64,000 nucleotides of DNA from Anticarsia gemmatalis (GCF_050436995.1 NC_134771.1:4195501-4259500), one strand, 5' to 3'. Positions 20,441 through 31,721 are shown, numbered from the stretch's first letter. Notes: generated by a model from the sequence alone, not told the origin. Program-made: numbers and translations.

Positions 20441-20782
20441 TGTCAATAATAAAATTATATTTTCGTATTGCTAATTAAAATGCCACATCCAAGAATCGAA
20501 CCTACATCGCAACCCATTTAATCACCTTTAAACTGAATTTGAAACAGGTTTATTTCAGCAGTACCTAGATTTAGAACTATTCTAATTTCATCCAATCGTT
20601 TTGTTTTACATAAAGGCTTTGTTTAGGCTAGGCTTATATTGTAGGCTACATACATAGTATATACCTATTTATTCAGGGTTCAATAATTGACTAACTTCTT
20701 CCTTAGTCCGCCTGAAAAGATTTCATGGAGTAAAAAGTATCCTATACATTAAACCAGAATCCGTTTAATATTTTATCGCGTG

Positions 20783-21069
20783 ATTTGATAGCCGAATGGT
20801 ATAAGTTGGCACCTCCCAATCAAGTGGTTGATGGTTCGAATCGGAGGCAACATACAAATGGCTTTTCAGCTATGTGTATTAGAAATAATTATCACTTGCT
20901 CTAACGGTGAAGGAAATCATTGATAAAACCTTGCATGCCGAATAAATATTTTAAACGGTTCCTGAACTAATGTCAAGTCTCCACTCGGCAAATGTGGTGG
21001 ACTCAAGGCCTAGCCTCCATCATTCTGAAAGAAAAGTCCAGCCAAGGGCTGAGTATACGGGTAAAAATG
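20783..21069 (+). mobile_element. SINE-E copy, near full length
   Basis: tRNA-like head TGATAGCCGAATGGTATAAG with box B-like GGTTCGAATCGG, then AATTATCACTTGCTCTAACG, CCTTGCATGCC, GTGGTGGACTCAAGGCC and a CCAAGGGCTGAG end. Confidence 0.8.
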
Positions 21070-21349
21070 TAAATAACTAGTCATCCCCTATTTTAACTAT
21101 TTTCTGATATTATAAATAAATTTTCTAAAAACCCTGGAACACAAGTTTATTTATTTCAAACGAAAACCACAAACCTGCCGTTTCATGCTTCTAGCTCCGA
21201 AAATGACGATTTTCTAAACAAACTTTTATGCTTCCTTAGAGAGTGCCTACATTATAAAAGGCATCTTTTGGTCAAATTTCATATTTCTATTTTTTATAGT
21301 TTAGGCTCTGCGATAATTATCAGTCAGTAACTTAAGTAAGTTAGTCAGT

Positions 21350-21420
21350 AGCGTTTTTTTATATGAGTTTTGAACCTATTGAATAGATAAACTACCGCTA
21401 AATGTACTCAGAAACCGGGG
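21350..21420. mobile_element. MITE-1 right half
   Basis: GCGTTTTTTTATATGAGTTT, then ATTGAATAGATAAACTACCG and the terminal CAGAAACCGGGG. The left arm is missing. Confidence 0.75.
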
Positions 21421-22486
21421 ATTAGTCAGTCAGGACAAGTAATTATATAGGTATAGATTAACAGCAAATATAACCATCTTCAAAGTTTCGTATTTATAAT
21501 ATTAGTAGTATATTTAAACAGTTATCCGTTTGTCTATCATCGAGTGCTATGAACCGAGCTCATTACAAACAATTCTTTGTTCCTGACACTGACAACCTGC
21601 TGAGATTAATACTATAACTAAGTAACGTTGGATAAGAAACTTAAATGAAAGGTATAATAGCACGATTCTCTCCAATTGGAACCATCGAGTATCGAGAGTT
21701 TGACATTTAAAATGTACTGCCAAAATAGTTTCTACAACGTCCGCTAGAGGCGCTGAACCGATTGTTACACAACATTTTACAACAAATGCAATGTGTATCA
21801 AATTAAATGTTTCTATTATGTATCAAGTATTAAGTCTGCCGGTATTTAGTAAGCCACGGGGTTTGAACACAAAACTAGAATCCACTATTTAATGCAAAAC
21901 CCAAAAATCCACAACACTTTTACCGACCCAATGTATGACCCATGACAGATATTAATATTAGCTGAAAACCTATAAAAATCTTATTTAAACACTAAATGCA
22001 CTGAACCCCATAATTTTATGTAAGTAAGTATGTGTGTTAAGATATTACTTTGAATGGTGGAATTAAATTAAGTTATTTACATCATAAAAAATTATAAAAC
22101 CACAAATAACCTTCTGATCCATAATATTCGACTCTCGGTATGTCTACATTGCAAATAGCCTAATCATCGTAGCCTCGTCATCACGCTATTTATTTCGCTT
22201 AGCTATAGACAAACACTGTTCTAACAATCACTACCTTTATATAATAGTCTAAGCTTAAAATCTTGATATTTTAATAAAATAATCAGTATAGGCAGAAGAG
22301 CACAAATATACAAGGTATTGCGTAAATAATGGATAATCCTTTACCAGCGGATGGGCGACCACCCGACTGTTATAAAAATTAAAATTGATCTCTGGCATAA
22401 GTATCATAGTTTTTGAAATGTCGGCCAGTACGAGTGCAAATCACTTTCTTAAAAAAACACACAAAATGACCGAAATTTTGTTGGAT
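21421..22486. other. Intergenic, nothing recognised
   Basis: AT-rich; an 84-codon minus-strand ORF at 21547 shows no recognisable domain. Confidence 0.45.
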
Positions 22487-22665
22487 ATAAATATTGTTGG
22501 ACAATTCACACACGGTCATTTGATTCCAACCTTAGCAGTGCTTGTACTATGGTAACCAAATAACTGATAAACATACTTATATACTTCTAAACACATACTT
22601 ATATACTTAGATAAATTGACAACCAGGCTCAGAACAAATACTCGTGTTCATCACACAAAGATTTT
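22487..22665 (-). mobile_element. SINE-A copy, head lost
   Basis: GGACAATTCACACACGGTCA, ACTATGGTAACCAAATAACT, CAGGCTCAGAACAAATACTC. It stops at CACACAAAGATTTTCAT, just before the tRNA-like part. Confidence 0.8.
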
Positions 22666-22683
22666 CATTAGAAGATATACACA

Positions 22684-22760
22684 TGACTTAAAAAAGACAT
22701 TGGTGTGTTGCCTTAAGTTTAAAACCCTCAACTGGCTATCACTGCCTTGCAATATACTTA
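22684..22760 (-). mobile_element. SINE-E head fragment
   Basis: AAGACATTGGTGTGTTGCCT, TAAGTTTAAAACCCTCAACT, GGCTATCACTGCC: complement of the SINE-E tRNA-like head. Confidence 0.55.
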
Positions 22761-23301
22761 CAACCGACTCACGAAACTAAGAAGGGAATCTTCAGACACA
22801 AGTAACCTTTAACCCTATTAATAAAAAGAGATAGCACTGCAACCCTATAGCGTCATCCTTTTCTAACATTCTATCCATCGCTTCGCTCAAAAGAACTCGA
22901 ATGACTCAACAAGACTTTCACAAATACGAAGCAACAATAGCAATTATTGCTTTTAACGATCATCTATCGATTATACCGATACGTTTTATCGATTCGTTTA
23001 ATCGATATTATCTGCCGATGACAGGTACACGTAGGATTTCTTTTAATAATCGTTCATTTGGTTTTAATAGGATTTTATCGATGTCCGGGTGTATTGTGCT
23101 ATTCGTATTTACAAATAGTTCGTGTTCAGACACTACCTCTACACAGTGTCACGTACATACACAGATTTTTACACAACCACTACTGTCTTTTACATAAACT
23201 CTACAGGATTTTGATATAATGTGGTACATAGATAGTTTATAACATGGATTAACATAAAGGATATATTATTTACCTCGAAAAATCTTTTCACGGGGACAAA
23301 A
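22761..23301. other. Intergenic with ATCGAT cluster
   Basis: Four ATCGAT words fall at 22966, 22988, 23001 and 23077. A 98-codon ORF (22901-23197) overlaps them but has no domain I recognise and is probably chance. Confidence 0.4.
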
Positions 23302-23497
23302 GCCTCCGTGGCGCAGTGGTTATGGTCACCATGGCGCTACCATTGCGGCGGGAGGTCGTGGGTTCGATTCCCACACGAAACTTGCAACTATTTCGCGTCT
23401 AGTTGTACTTTTTGTCCGTTGTTTGTATGTTTGTAAAAGTCTCCGCCACGTAACAGCAAGTCTTAGTGCGGGCGTTGTCTTTAAAAAAACCGTGAAA
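23302..23497 (+). mobile_element. SINE-B copy, full length
   Basis: Head GCCTCCGTGGCGCAGTGGTT, box B GGTTCGATTCCCACACGA, then TTGTCCGTTGTTTGTATGTT, TTAGTGCGGGCGTTGTCTTT and an A-rich end. The best-preserved member of the family here. Confidence 0.85.
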
Positions 23498-23500
23498 ATT

Positions 23501-24534
23501 TAACAAATATACAAAGAGATTTTTGTGTTTATAATATTAAGAATGGATGAACTCAAAATCTCACTCAAAACTACAAGTGTACTCAAAAATTACTAATGAT
23601 TCCTCTAATTTGATGAAATAACAAAAAATATTTAAGTACGTACTTATGTTTTTACAAATTCTTTATTAAAGCAAATAATAGTTTTTAGATAAATCATGAA
23701 CGCGGTAAGAAATCCCGCTGTGCAAATACCGTGGGTGTTTTAAGGTAAACGAGATAGTTGTCGGCACTTGAGATTGTTTTATTTTTTTTGTATTTAATGC
23801 TGATTTTTTCGTTTGTATTAAACAATTGTTTGTTATTGTTTATATATGATATATTGGAGACGAATTTACTACTTTAGAAGGATTGCTTCACTTGGTTTTC
23901 GGGTGACTAAAGTATATACAATGAATGTAGCCTAGAATTGTCTCTAGTTTTAGCTTCAAATATCCTCAATTCAAATCTACACCTATAATAAAAAATAGTT
24001 ATATGTCAAATTTCAAAAAGGTGTACGTATTTCGCGGCCCAATTTCTAAGTCTTATGTCAAATGTGTAAAAAGTATACATATATTACCATGAAGATAGGC
24101 TATGACAAACAGAAAAAAAACAACATTTACGCGACGAAGAATTGAACCTAAAACCAATCTTTATTTCGCTTCTTTCGGTCTACTAAAACAATCATTAAAA
24201 AAAATATCTAAGCAATAAAACAACTGGTCATACCGACAACGGTACCACTTACCTCACATTTTTTGCTCCCAATAACAAGTGAATCACCGTGAGTCATATC
24301 TTCAACCTATCATAGATATTAATATGAGCAGTAACCAATAATTTCCTATGCTAAATATTACAGTTCTTGGTACTAAGATTATATCTTAATATGTTCTTGT
24401 TTTGACGTGGGAATGACAAAACGATGAGGTATTTTAATTTGATCTCGTTTCCTTTAGCTAGTTTGAGCCAGCGACTTTGCTTATAGGATCTCTGAGGTTC
24501 GACTCGTAAAGAGCTTTTGGTCTTCAAATCAAAT
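23501..24534. other. Intergenic, nothing recognised
   Basis: AT-rich; no coding or repeat assignment. Confidence 0.45.
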
Positions 24535-24610
24535 CATTCTTGAAGCCAAAGAGATTTTATTACAAGTTCATACATACTATATTGCGAAAAGGCTTTTTCA
24601 CCGACCTAAT
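24535..24610 (-). mobile_element. Solo mariner-type end
   Basis: CTTGAAGCCAAAGAGATTTT, ACAAGTTCATACATACTATA, then CTTTTTCACCGACCTAAT: one terminus of the mariner MITE family at 45902, opposite orientation to 10991. Confidence 0.65.
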
Positions 24611-24831
24611 TTAAAAAGAAAAAATTATACACAATGTCTAAATAATTTCTTTTTATATTTTCGTTAGTATATTCTCAATAGGAGCCCGGAGTTAGATAAC
24701 TCCACGGAAAATTGCAATTGCAAAGGATTCGTTGAGTTCTCGCGTTTAATTCGTGGGAAGGCCCAAAAAGATTTTTCCGTCTTTTTAAGAATTTCTTGTG
24801 AGTCTGTGCTTACTATTAAAAAAACGTAGAA

Positions 24832-25158
24832 ACTGCCCGGAGTTAATTAGTAGAGGTCACAGACCTCCGTGCCTCGGAGAGCATGTAAAGCCGTCGCTTC
24901 TGCGCCTGACCTCTCACTGGTCGTGTCAGTTATCCGTCCCACCGGACTATGAGAGTGAAGGAATAGAGGGTGTACCTGTGTATTGTGCACACACTTGGAC
25001 ACTATAAACAAATACTTGCACAGTTGGCCGATTTCAATGAAATTGGCCGCCGCAGACATTATCAGCTTCAAAGATTTATATTCTGTCCACTCCCGTGCAG
25101 TTGGCTAATTTCAATAAAACTGACCACAGGCCAAATATCTATAGGTAGGACATTATTC
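24832..25158 (+). mobile_element. SINE-C body (5' truncated)
   Basis: ACTGCCCGGAGTTAATTAG, ACCTCCGTGCCTCGGAGAGC, CCTCTCACTGGTCGTGTCAG, TATTGTGCACACACTTGGAC, with a partly duplicated 3' end (two AGTTGGC...TTTCAAT segments). The overlapping ORFs here are spurious. Confidence 0.8.
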
Positions 25159-26003
25159 ATTACACAATGTCTTTTGTTAAATACTTAAACTTTATGTTGA
25201 TGAAACATGTTAATAAATTATTTAAGTACAGATTAATTAGGCTCTTTACACGCGCCGCCATCTTGGAATAAACTGTTTTGTCAGATGTCAACTGTCATTA
25301 TTTGTAACCAATATTAGTGGTTGTTTAATATGAGCATTAGTATATACAGGGTGGAGATAAAATTTTATTTCGTTTGAAGTCATCTGTTTAATGAGTTTAC
25401 TATGATTTTTGGGGTAGCTAGATTCTAATTTGATACTGAAATAATTCTACAGTCTTTATAATTTTTTCACAAAATTAAAATTCTGTTGCAAAAACAAATT
25501 AAATCTTTGGACACGCACAACTATTTCTATTAAGGAGTCAAATCCATCGTTCTTATAATATTAGTATAAGTAGAAAAAGGATACGACATAGCACCGAAAG
25601 GACCCAAACCTTTTTTGAATCACAGTTATATTTCCTTATAAATCGAACCCAAGACACCTAACACAATAAAATTTACATGTCAACCACTGCAACCACTACA
25701 CCACAAGTTCCTTCCTATCATCAAAACAGCCTGTATATCGCTGACAGATGTTCAAATCGTATAAATGTCAAAATAAAATTGACTACCAACATTTTTTATA
25801 AAAAAATATAATGAATTCGTGTTAATGCCATCCCATTAGTTAATAAAGATTATTATTATAATATATTGTGTGTAATTTGTTTATATTATATCAACATTTA
25901 TTAGTATTCGGTAGAAAATACTATGGTTTTTGTGGGTCATACAAATATTTGAGAATAGCCGCTTTGAAGATTTTTAAGTTACGTATTTAAGAAAAAAAAA
26001 GCG
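25159..26003. other. Intergenic with YY1-like motif
   Basis: GCCGCCATCTTG at 25254-25265 is identical to a 12-mer at 62462. Nearby TGTCAACTGTCA resembles insect transcription-start surroundings. No exon is visible. Confidence 0.35.
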
Positions 26004-26150
26004 AGGCGCCCATAGCCAGTTGCGCTCACCGGTCTGTAAACGATCTGTGGATTAAGCAACCGTTGACGCGGTTATTCTATAGATGGGTGACCGCATAGTG
26101 GTATTCAAACTGGACGTCTCCGTGCTTTGGACAGCAAGTAAAAAGAAATA
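26004..26150 (+). mobile_element. 5S-A head copy (3' truncated)
   Basis: GGCGCCCATAGCCAGTTGCG, then TGGATTAAGCA, 21 nt, TAGATGGGTGACCGC, GCATAGTGGTATT, CGTCTCCGTGCTT. It breaks off before the TAACAGTCGTTAAGCC segment. Confidence 0.8.
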
Positions 26151-26312
26151 TTTGAGAATCGTCGCTTTGAAGTTTTTGAGGAAAATCTCGGGTTTTGTGT
26201 CAAGTAAAGCCTAGTTGTTTTACTAGAATGAAAAAGGGTTAGAGGATATTTTGCCGCTTGGCAAACAGACCTACAAAAAATAATTAAGTATTAGAATAGT
26301 ATAGATATCAAT

Positions 26313-26480
26313 ATGCGTATCACGTATCTCAGTTGACAGCAAGTGTACGTCAAATTGATGGTCACTGTTCAGTACATTGCTGCTTTGACAGAACGTGTTA
26401 ATCACTGTAATCTAATGGAGAAAACAATGTACAGCATAGTGACTTACAAATAGTTGTCAACTGAGATACGCGATAACGTA
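26313..26480. mobile_element. Palindromic MITE-2
   Basis: Inverted ends GCGTATCACGTATCTCAGTT / GTCAACTGAGATACGCGATA enclose about 120 bp with TACGTCAAATTGATGGTCAC and TCACTGTAATCTAATGGAGA. The relative at 58139 is split by a Helitron. Confidence 0.7.
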
Positions 26481-26633
26481 GGTTGAATTCGAGACAAGTA
26501 AAACCTTTTTCGTCTAGTGCTAACTGACTATTACGTTTCAAATTCGATTCCAGGGTAATGCATTTTCGTTTAGTATTTTTTCTTTTAAGGTGAGTTGTTG
26601 ATCTTACTTATAATAAATTCAGCTAAATAATAA

Positions 26634-26888
26634 TCCATACTAATATTATAAATGCGAAAGTAACTCTGTCTGTCTGTCTGTCTGTCTGCTACTCAATCAC
26701 GCCTAAACTACTGAACCAATTTGCATGAAATTTGGTATGGAGATATTTTGATAGAAAGGACATAGGCTATATATCATCACGCTACGACCAAAAGGAGCAG
26801 AGTACCAGTAATTAATGTTACAAAAACGTGGAAAAAATTCAGCCATTCTCTCTTATTGGGCGCAAGCGAAGTTGTGCGGGTCAGCTAG
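26634..26888 (+). mobile_element. Chimeric Hel-1/Hel-2 Helitron-like element
   Basis: Hel-2-type start TCCATACTAATATTATAAAT, GCGAAAGTAACTC and a TCTG microsatellite, then at ATAGGCTA it changes to Hel-1 sequence (TATATCATCACGCTACGACC) and ends GGGTCAGCTAG with T following. Confidence 0.85.
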
Positions 26889-28033
26889 TAGTAAATAAAT
26901 ACATTATATAAAACTACTAGACTTAGCATAAAGCACTACAGGTAAGCTAGTTTGTCTAAAAAGCATAGAGTCTTTTAATGAGAGATAGACTGACTAAACG
27001 GTACGACACAGTGACGTGTCGTGCTTGGATATCGAATCTGAGGTGTACGCACGTATTGCATAGTTGTATGCGTGTTGCGTGTGTCCATTGTACCACGGTA
27101 TTTGACGTCTTTCTAGCTGTTATCGAGTTGCATTAAAAACTCGGAGTGCATGAGTTTGCTGTCTTAGTTAGTGCACAACACACTAACTCTCGTAGACCGG
27201 TGGTACTGTATCCGATAAGGTAATTGTTACATTGAAAGTAATTATGCACAAAACTATTAAAAAAGAAAAGATGTGAAATCACGACCTACTTATTGAGTAT
27301 TAATCTTGCTCGCCCTTTTGGAGGGAGAGTTTCTCATAACTCTGCACTCCACATAGAGTGCAGGTGTTTGCAAGCAAGCATCAATCGTATGCCACGAGAT
27401 CCGTGACGACTATTTATGGAGCACACAAATATTTGTTCTTAGATAGCCTTAGATAGAATTCAAACCCGAGTTACTTAATGATTTTAATACTCTATTCAAC
27501 AATGAACAGCCCTCGTGGCTAAATAAAATTAAACTCGTTGCCTAAAGAACCTAATCTGTTTTACGTAGATTAAAAACTCACAAAAACTATAAATTTCGGT
27601 CGTTTAGTAATACATTCTGCCATCTATTAATGGATTTTTAAACATTAAGATCAAAATCAAATCAATACGACACTGCAATCTCGTCACGACATCATCCGTG
27701 AAAATCCCGTCCCTCACAACAACGAAAACACACACAAACCAGTTGTTCTTAGTTAATCGTCCAAAGTATCTATTAAAGTGATATATATGAGACATTAGCA
27801 TAACTTATGCGCCCTGTCGTCAGCTACATCTCTATCTGGCGGCCATATTGGTATTTATGCTGAATATTTGAAAGAATTGACATTTGTTAAAGGGACTGGT
27901 TAAAAGAATGTTTCGTTAAAGAACTGATCTTATCAGAATAACTGTTGAATGTAATGGCTTGGGTTTTGTAAAGGGCTTATAGATCGGTTAAGATATGCAA
28001 GCTTACATTAAAATCGACTTTTGACTATATTCG
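26889..28033. other. Intergenic, nothing firmly recognised
   Basis: 27008-27024 is an inverted word (ACGACACAGTGACGTGTCGT). 27310-27370 (GAGGGAGAGTTTCTC, TGCACTCCACATAGAGTGCA) is palindrome-rich. No exon identified. Confidence 0.4.
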
Positions 28034-28168
28034 CTTAGCCTTTGTTCCAAACTATGTTGGAGTCGGCTTCCAGTCTCACCGGATGCAGCTGGATACCAGT
28101 GTTTTACATGGAGCGACTGCCTATCTGACCTCCACAACCCAGTTACTTGGGTATTAAAACGATACCCC
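28034..28168 (-). mobile_element. 5S-B tail fragment
   Basis: CTTAGCCTTTGTTCCAAACT, GGAGTCGGCTTCCAGTCTCA, ACATGGAGCGACTGCCTATC, AACCCAGTTACTTGGGT. A 5S-A copy begins 36 bp later. Confidence 0.8.
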
Positions 28169-28204
28169 TAAAATCGACTTTTGACTATTGCATGCTTATT
28201 ATAC

Positions 28205-28455
28205 TCATAGCCAGTTGCGTTCATCGGTTGATAAATGATCTTTGGGTAAAGCAACCCTTGGCGCGGTCATTCTATAGATGGGTGACCTCATAGTGGTATT
28301 AGAAATGGGCGTCTCCGTGCTTCAGAGGACACGTAAAAAGTCGGTCCCGGTTGTTGTCTACTAAGATAACAGTCGTTAAGCCACGTCAAAGGCCTTCGGG
28401 CGGCTTGAACAACTTTGACACTAGGTTGACCACTAACCATACGATAAGAAGAAGA
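28205..28455 (+). mobile_element. 5S-A copy, near full length
   Basis: TCATAGCCAGTTGCGTTCAT, GGGTAAAGCA, TAGATGGGTGACC, then the complete body to ACCATACGATAAGAAGAAG. The first few head bases are missing. Confidence 0.85.
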
Positions 28456-28827
28456 CAAATTTTCGCATTTATAATATTAGTAGAATAGTGTAGAATAAAA
28501 CTATACGAGCGATAATTGAGTGTAAAACACTGCATCAATCAATTAGTAACGTCAAAACACTCTACTTTGATGTCTGCCGGTTACGGAGGTGTCAGCTAAA
28601 AAACGTGCAAACAGACAACTTGCAATATCACACCACGCCCGCTTCCGATGGACATCGCTAGTGCTGTTGTAGACTTAGATATTATTTAGAATAGACATTA
28701 GACTATTTTATCAGTGTTCATATTTTTAAGATCTATATTTCTTAGTTTCTAGAATAAAAATGATTATTAATTGCCAACTGTATTCAACTTTTTATTTTGG
28801 AAAGAATTTGTGAAATCAATTTCTATT
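28456..28827. other. Intergenic, nothing recognised
   Basis: AT-rich; a GC-richer stretch at 28606-28660 was not identified. Confidence 0.45.
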
Positions 28828-28880
28828 ACTTCCCCCTCGTTTGGGAGAAGACCCTTGCCCTGCAGTGGGACAAAAATAAG
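28828..28880 (+). mobile_element. SINE-E 3' end fragment
   Basis: CTTCCCCCTCGTTTGGGAGA, AGACCCTTGCCC, TGCAGTGGGACAAAAATAA. Confidence 0.6.
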
Positions 28881-29511
28881 TTATATAAAAAAAGCTATTA
28901 AATATTAAAATTAATGACATTAAAACTGTTACGCTAAGGTTTTGGATTCGATTCCCGGTTTTGGTGAAAATGTAACTCATGTTTTCTGTCACAATATTCG
29001 CAGTGATTTTATATGAATGTACTACAAAGTATCAAATTCTGTTTTTATATTTGGAGAGCACGTAAAGACACAGTGATTGTATCGGGCTACTATACAGTGT
29101 AAACGTAAGTTGTTTGCTAATTTCAATTTTATTCAGGCAATTAGCAGATTCAAGTACCTACTTAGTTTGCTTTCCGAATTTTCAGACATGAAAGCTCATT
29201 AAATTGTCAGACCAGATAATTTAACCTAGAATCGTTTGAGTCCAACTCGATATAAATAAAGGCAGTTTATAACAACCTTAAGTACTAACTTTACAATTCG
29301 CTAATTCCTTCTCTAAAACTTCTTAACTCTACAATCAATCGCTGATGCGTCGAAATGGTTAGTTCCGGTGGCGGGGCAAGATGGCCGGCGTTCACTTCCG
29401 GTCCGTGTCAAACTTCAACTTAGTCCTATCGGTTTTACTTTAACCTGCTATATTATACATAGCTATTATTAACTGTATTTGGAATATCCCTATCCAATAT
29501 CTAACTAATAA
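28881..29511. other. Intergenic with promoter-like block
   Basis: Mostly AT-rich; 28930-28965 has a weak tRNA-like GGATTCGATTCCCGG. The CpG-rich block at 29361-29402 is listed separately. Confidence 0.4.
29361..29402. promoter_or_regulatory. Promoter-like ETS/YY1 motif block
   Basis: Holds AGTTCCGG (29361), CAAGATGGCCGGCG (29377-29390) and ACTTCCGGT (29394-29402) within 42 bp in an otherwise AT-rich area. Such combinations mark housekeeping promoters in animals; no adjacent coding exon was found. Confidence 0.3.
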
Positions 29512-29797
29512 TTGTCTCTTTGCTCGGTCAGTAGTGTGCATCTGACTGTCGCAGAGTCTTGAGTTCGAATCCCGTGTCAGGCCATGACTTTTGACAACAT
29601 TTTTGCTGTAAATAGGTATATTCTCAGAGATTGCCCGTAGCAATGAAGATGAGGTTGTAGATCTCCGTACCTCGGAAAGCTCGTAAAGCAAGTCATATGT
29701 TTGAGTTTTTCACTGATCGTGCTCGTGTCGGTTATCCGTCCCACCGGGTTATGAGAGCAAGGGAATAGAGAGTGTACCTGTGTATTGTGCACAATAA
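29512..29797 (+). mobile_element. SINE-C copy
   Basis: Head with GCTCGGTCAGTAGTG and box B GAGTTCGAATCCCG, then AGAGATTGCCCG, ATCTCCGTACCTCGGAAAGC, CTCGTGTCGGTTATCCGTCC, TGTATTGTGCACA. It lacks the last 70 bp of the family. Confidence 0.8.
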
Positions 29798-29859
29798 TCA
29801 TAACCAAATTCCTACTTTGGCTAATTAAAATAAAATTGTTTGTGGGATCTGCATTTCTT

Positions 29860-29957
29860 CATGAAATGTGGTTAAGAACCCTCAGGCATGGAAGGTTTCA
29901 TCACAATATTTTCCTTTACCATTTTAAGCTTTATAATGGAATACATACAAATCTTAA
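29860..29957 (-). mobile_element. SINE-E, outer part 1 (split by repeat X)
   Basis: AACCCTCAGGCATGGAAGGT, TTTCATCACAATATTTTCCT: the SINE-E middle. The matching remainder lies at 30088-30190 beyond the repeat X insertion. Confidence 0.65.
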
Positions 29958-30050
29958 CGGTCCTGTATGAAGAGTATGCATGTGAATGAGGCAAGAGAAG
30001 TTTGTAAGGATCGTAACAAGTGGCGTTTTTTGAGATGCCTACCACTATAG
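29958..30050 (+). repeat. Repeat X copy nested in SINE-E
   Basis: GGTCCTGTATGAAGAGTATG, CATGTGAATGAGGCAAGAGA, AGTTTGTAAGGATCG, AAGTGGCGTTTTTTGAGATG. Confidence 0.65.
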
Positions 30051-30087
30051 AAAAAATACGTAAATATATTATGTAGGTATGTATGTA

Positions 30088-30190
30088 TAAACAAAGCTTG
30101 GAAAAGTCATTGGTGTGTTGCCATGGTTTGAACCTTTGACCATTCGCCTGAGATACGAATGCTTAAACCACTCAGCCATGAGAAAGCCGC
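30088..30190 (-). mobile_element. SINE-E, outer part 2 (tRNA-like head)
   Basis: GAAAAGTCATTGGTGTGTTG, CCATGGTTTGAACCTTTGAC, CTTAAACCACTCAGCCATGA: complement of the SINE-E head with box A and box B. Confidence 0.7.
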
Positions 30191-30494
30191 GATAAAAATC
30201 AAAGATCCAAACCTATTCATCCCACCACTACTAATTACAAAAAGATATTAACACTCATTAACTTTTGAAAGAAAGAAACGTATCATTGTACTTGATTCAT
30301 AGATCACTTCACAATGGTCCGACAACCGTCGCTAAACTGAATGTAGGCACAAAAGGTTAAATGAGCTGGTGACGTCATGTGCAGTGAATGGTGGTATGTT
30401 AGAGTGAATGAAGAGATTTATTGGCATGAGTTGTTTGTGTGGAATAATAGAATTTATTTATAGAATGGAGTTTGTCAATTAATTTTGTTTGTAA
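30191..30494. other. Intergenic, CRE-like motif
   Basis: TGACGTCA at about 30371 is a perfect CRE palindrome; otherwise nothing recognised. Confidence 0.35.
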
Positions 30495-30737
30495 CTAGCT
30501 GACCCGCGCAACTTCGCTTGCGTCACATAAGAGAAAATGGGTCAAAATTTCCCCCATTTTTGTAACATTTTTTACTGGTACTCTGCTCCTGTTGGTCGTA
30601 GCGTGATGATGTATAGCCTTCCTCGATAAATGGGCTATCTAACACTGAAAGAATTTTTCAAATCGGACCAGTAGTTCCTGAGATTAGTGCGTTCAAACAA
30701 ACAAACAAACTCTTCAGCTTCATAATATTAGTATAGA
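30495..30737 (-). mobile_element. Hel-1 Helitron-like element, full length
   Basis: CTAGCTGACCCGCGCAACTT to TAATATTAGTATAGA; element-oriented flanks A and T. Holds all Hel-1 modules including TGGGCTATCTAACACTGAAA. Confidence 0.88.
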
Positions 30738-31381
30738 TTAACCTATTTAGCTACCGACAACCTTTTAAAGAATCAGATTTGAAATATTTTTAATATGTTT
30801 ATATTGCTTTTTAATTGACAAACTTGTTGATTTCACGTTTATTTTGTGTCACTGTTATGAATAAAGAAATTACTCAGTGATTTATTACTTTTTGTTCATA
30901 CAAACAATGGTATCTATTTATAGTTATACAACAATTTAAAGAAAACTTATATTCCTACAGTTAGTATTCAAAAATCAAACCAATAAATTATATGATTTGA
31001 TTTGAATAAAATTATTCGTATATTCGTACACTTTTAAATGAATATTATAATAATATGTATTATTTAGATATTTCATAATCAAACCAAAAATAGTCAGTTT
31101 CTTAATGATAATTTCAAACACGCAACAAAATTAATTCAAAAATATTTTCATTTAACTAACTGCCTCACTTTCACATAAAACCCATACCTGTAACCGATCA
31201 AAACATGCAATCAGTCGTCTCATTCACCGCATAATGCCGTCCATCTTGGCACTTCTTTCTTAACACCTTTATGTACGACTGTTAACACTTAATGCTGGCT
31301 ATTCATTACAAGACTTTTTTGTTTTTGAATGAGATTTAGTTGTGTTTGTGTGATTTTGATGTGATAAAGTTTATGATTTAA
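30738..31381. other. Intergenic, nothing recognised
   Basis: AT-rich spacer between two Hel-1 copies in the same orientation. Confidence 0.5.
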
Positions 31382-31524
31382 CTAGCTGACTCGCGCAACT
31401 TCGCTTGCGTCACATAAGAGAGAGTGGGTCAAAATTTTCCCCGTTTTTGTAACATTTTTACATAGTTACTGAGATTAGCGCGTTCAAACAAACAAACTCT
31501 TCAGCTTTATAATATTAGTATAGA
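31382..31524 (-). mobile_element. Hel-1 element, internally deleted (143 bp)
   Basis: Both termini are intact (CTAGCTGACTCGCGCAACTT ... ATATTAGTATAGA), but about 100 internal bases between the GTTTTTGTAACATTTTT and CTGAGATTAGCGCG segments are missing. Confidence 0.85.
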
Positions 31525-31721
31525 TTAATTAAGACATTTTGTCTTAAGACTTTTTGAATTGTGAGGGATTTTTTGTTTTTAATTGAGGGTTTTCGGTTGT
31601 AGTTTTTGAGGCCATGCAAGCTAATTTTGCCTATTTCGCTGTTATCATTAAATTGCCGAATTTTGCCCAACACATTTTATTTTATTGAAACAACAATTGT
31701 ACAATTTGACTTACATATAAA

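Noticed and set aside
22901..23197. 98-codon ORF
   Set aside because: It overlaps the ATCGAT cluster; no domain, signal peptide or codon bias supports it.
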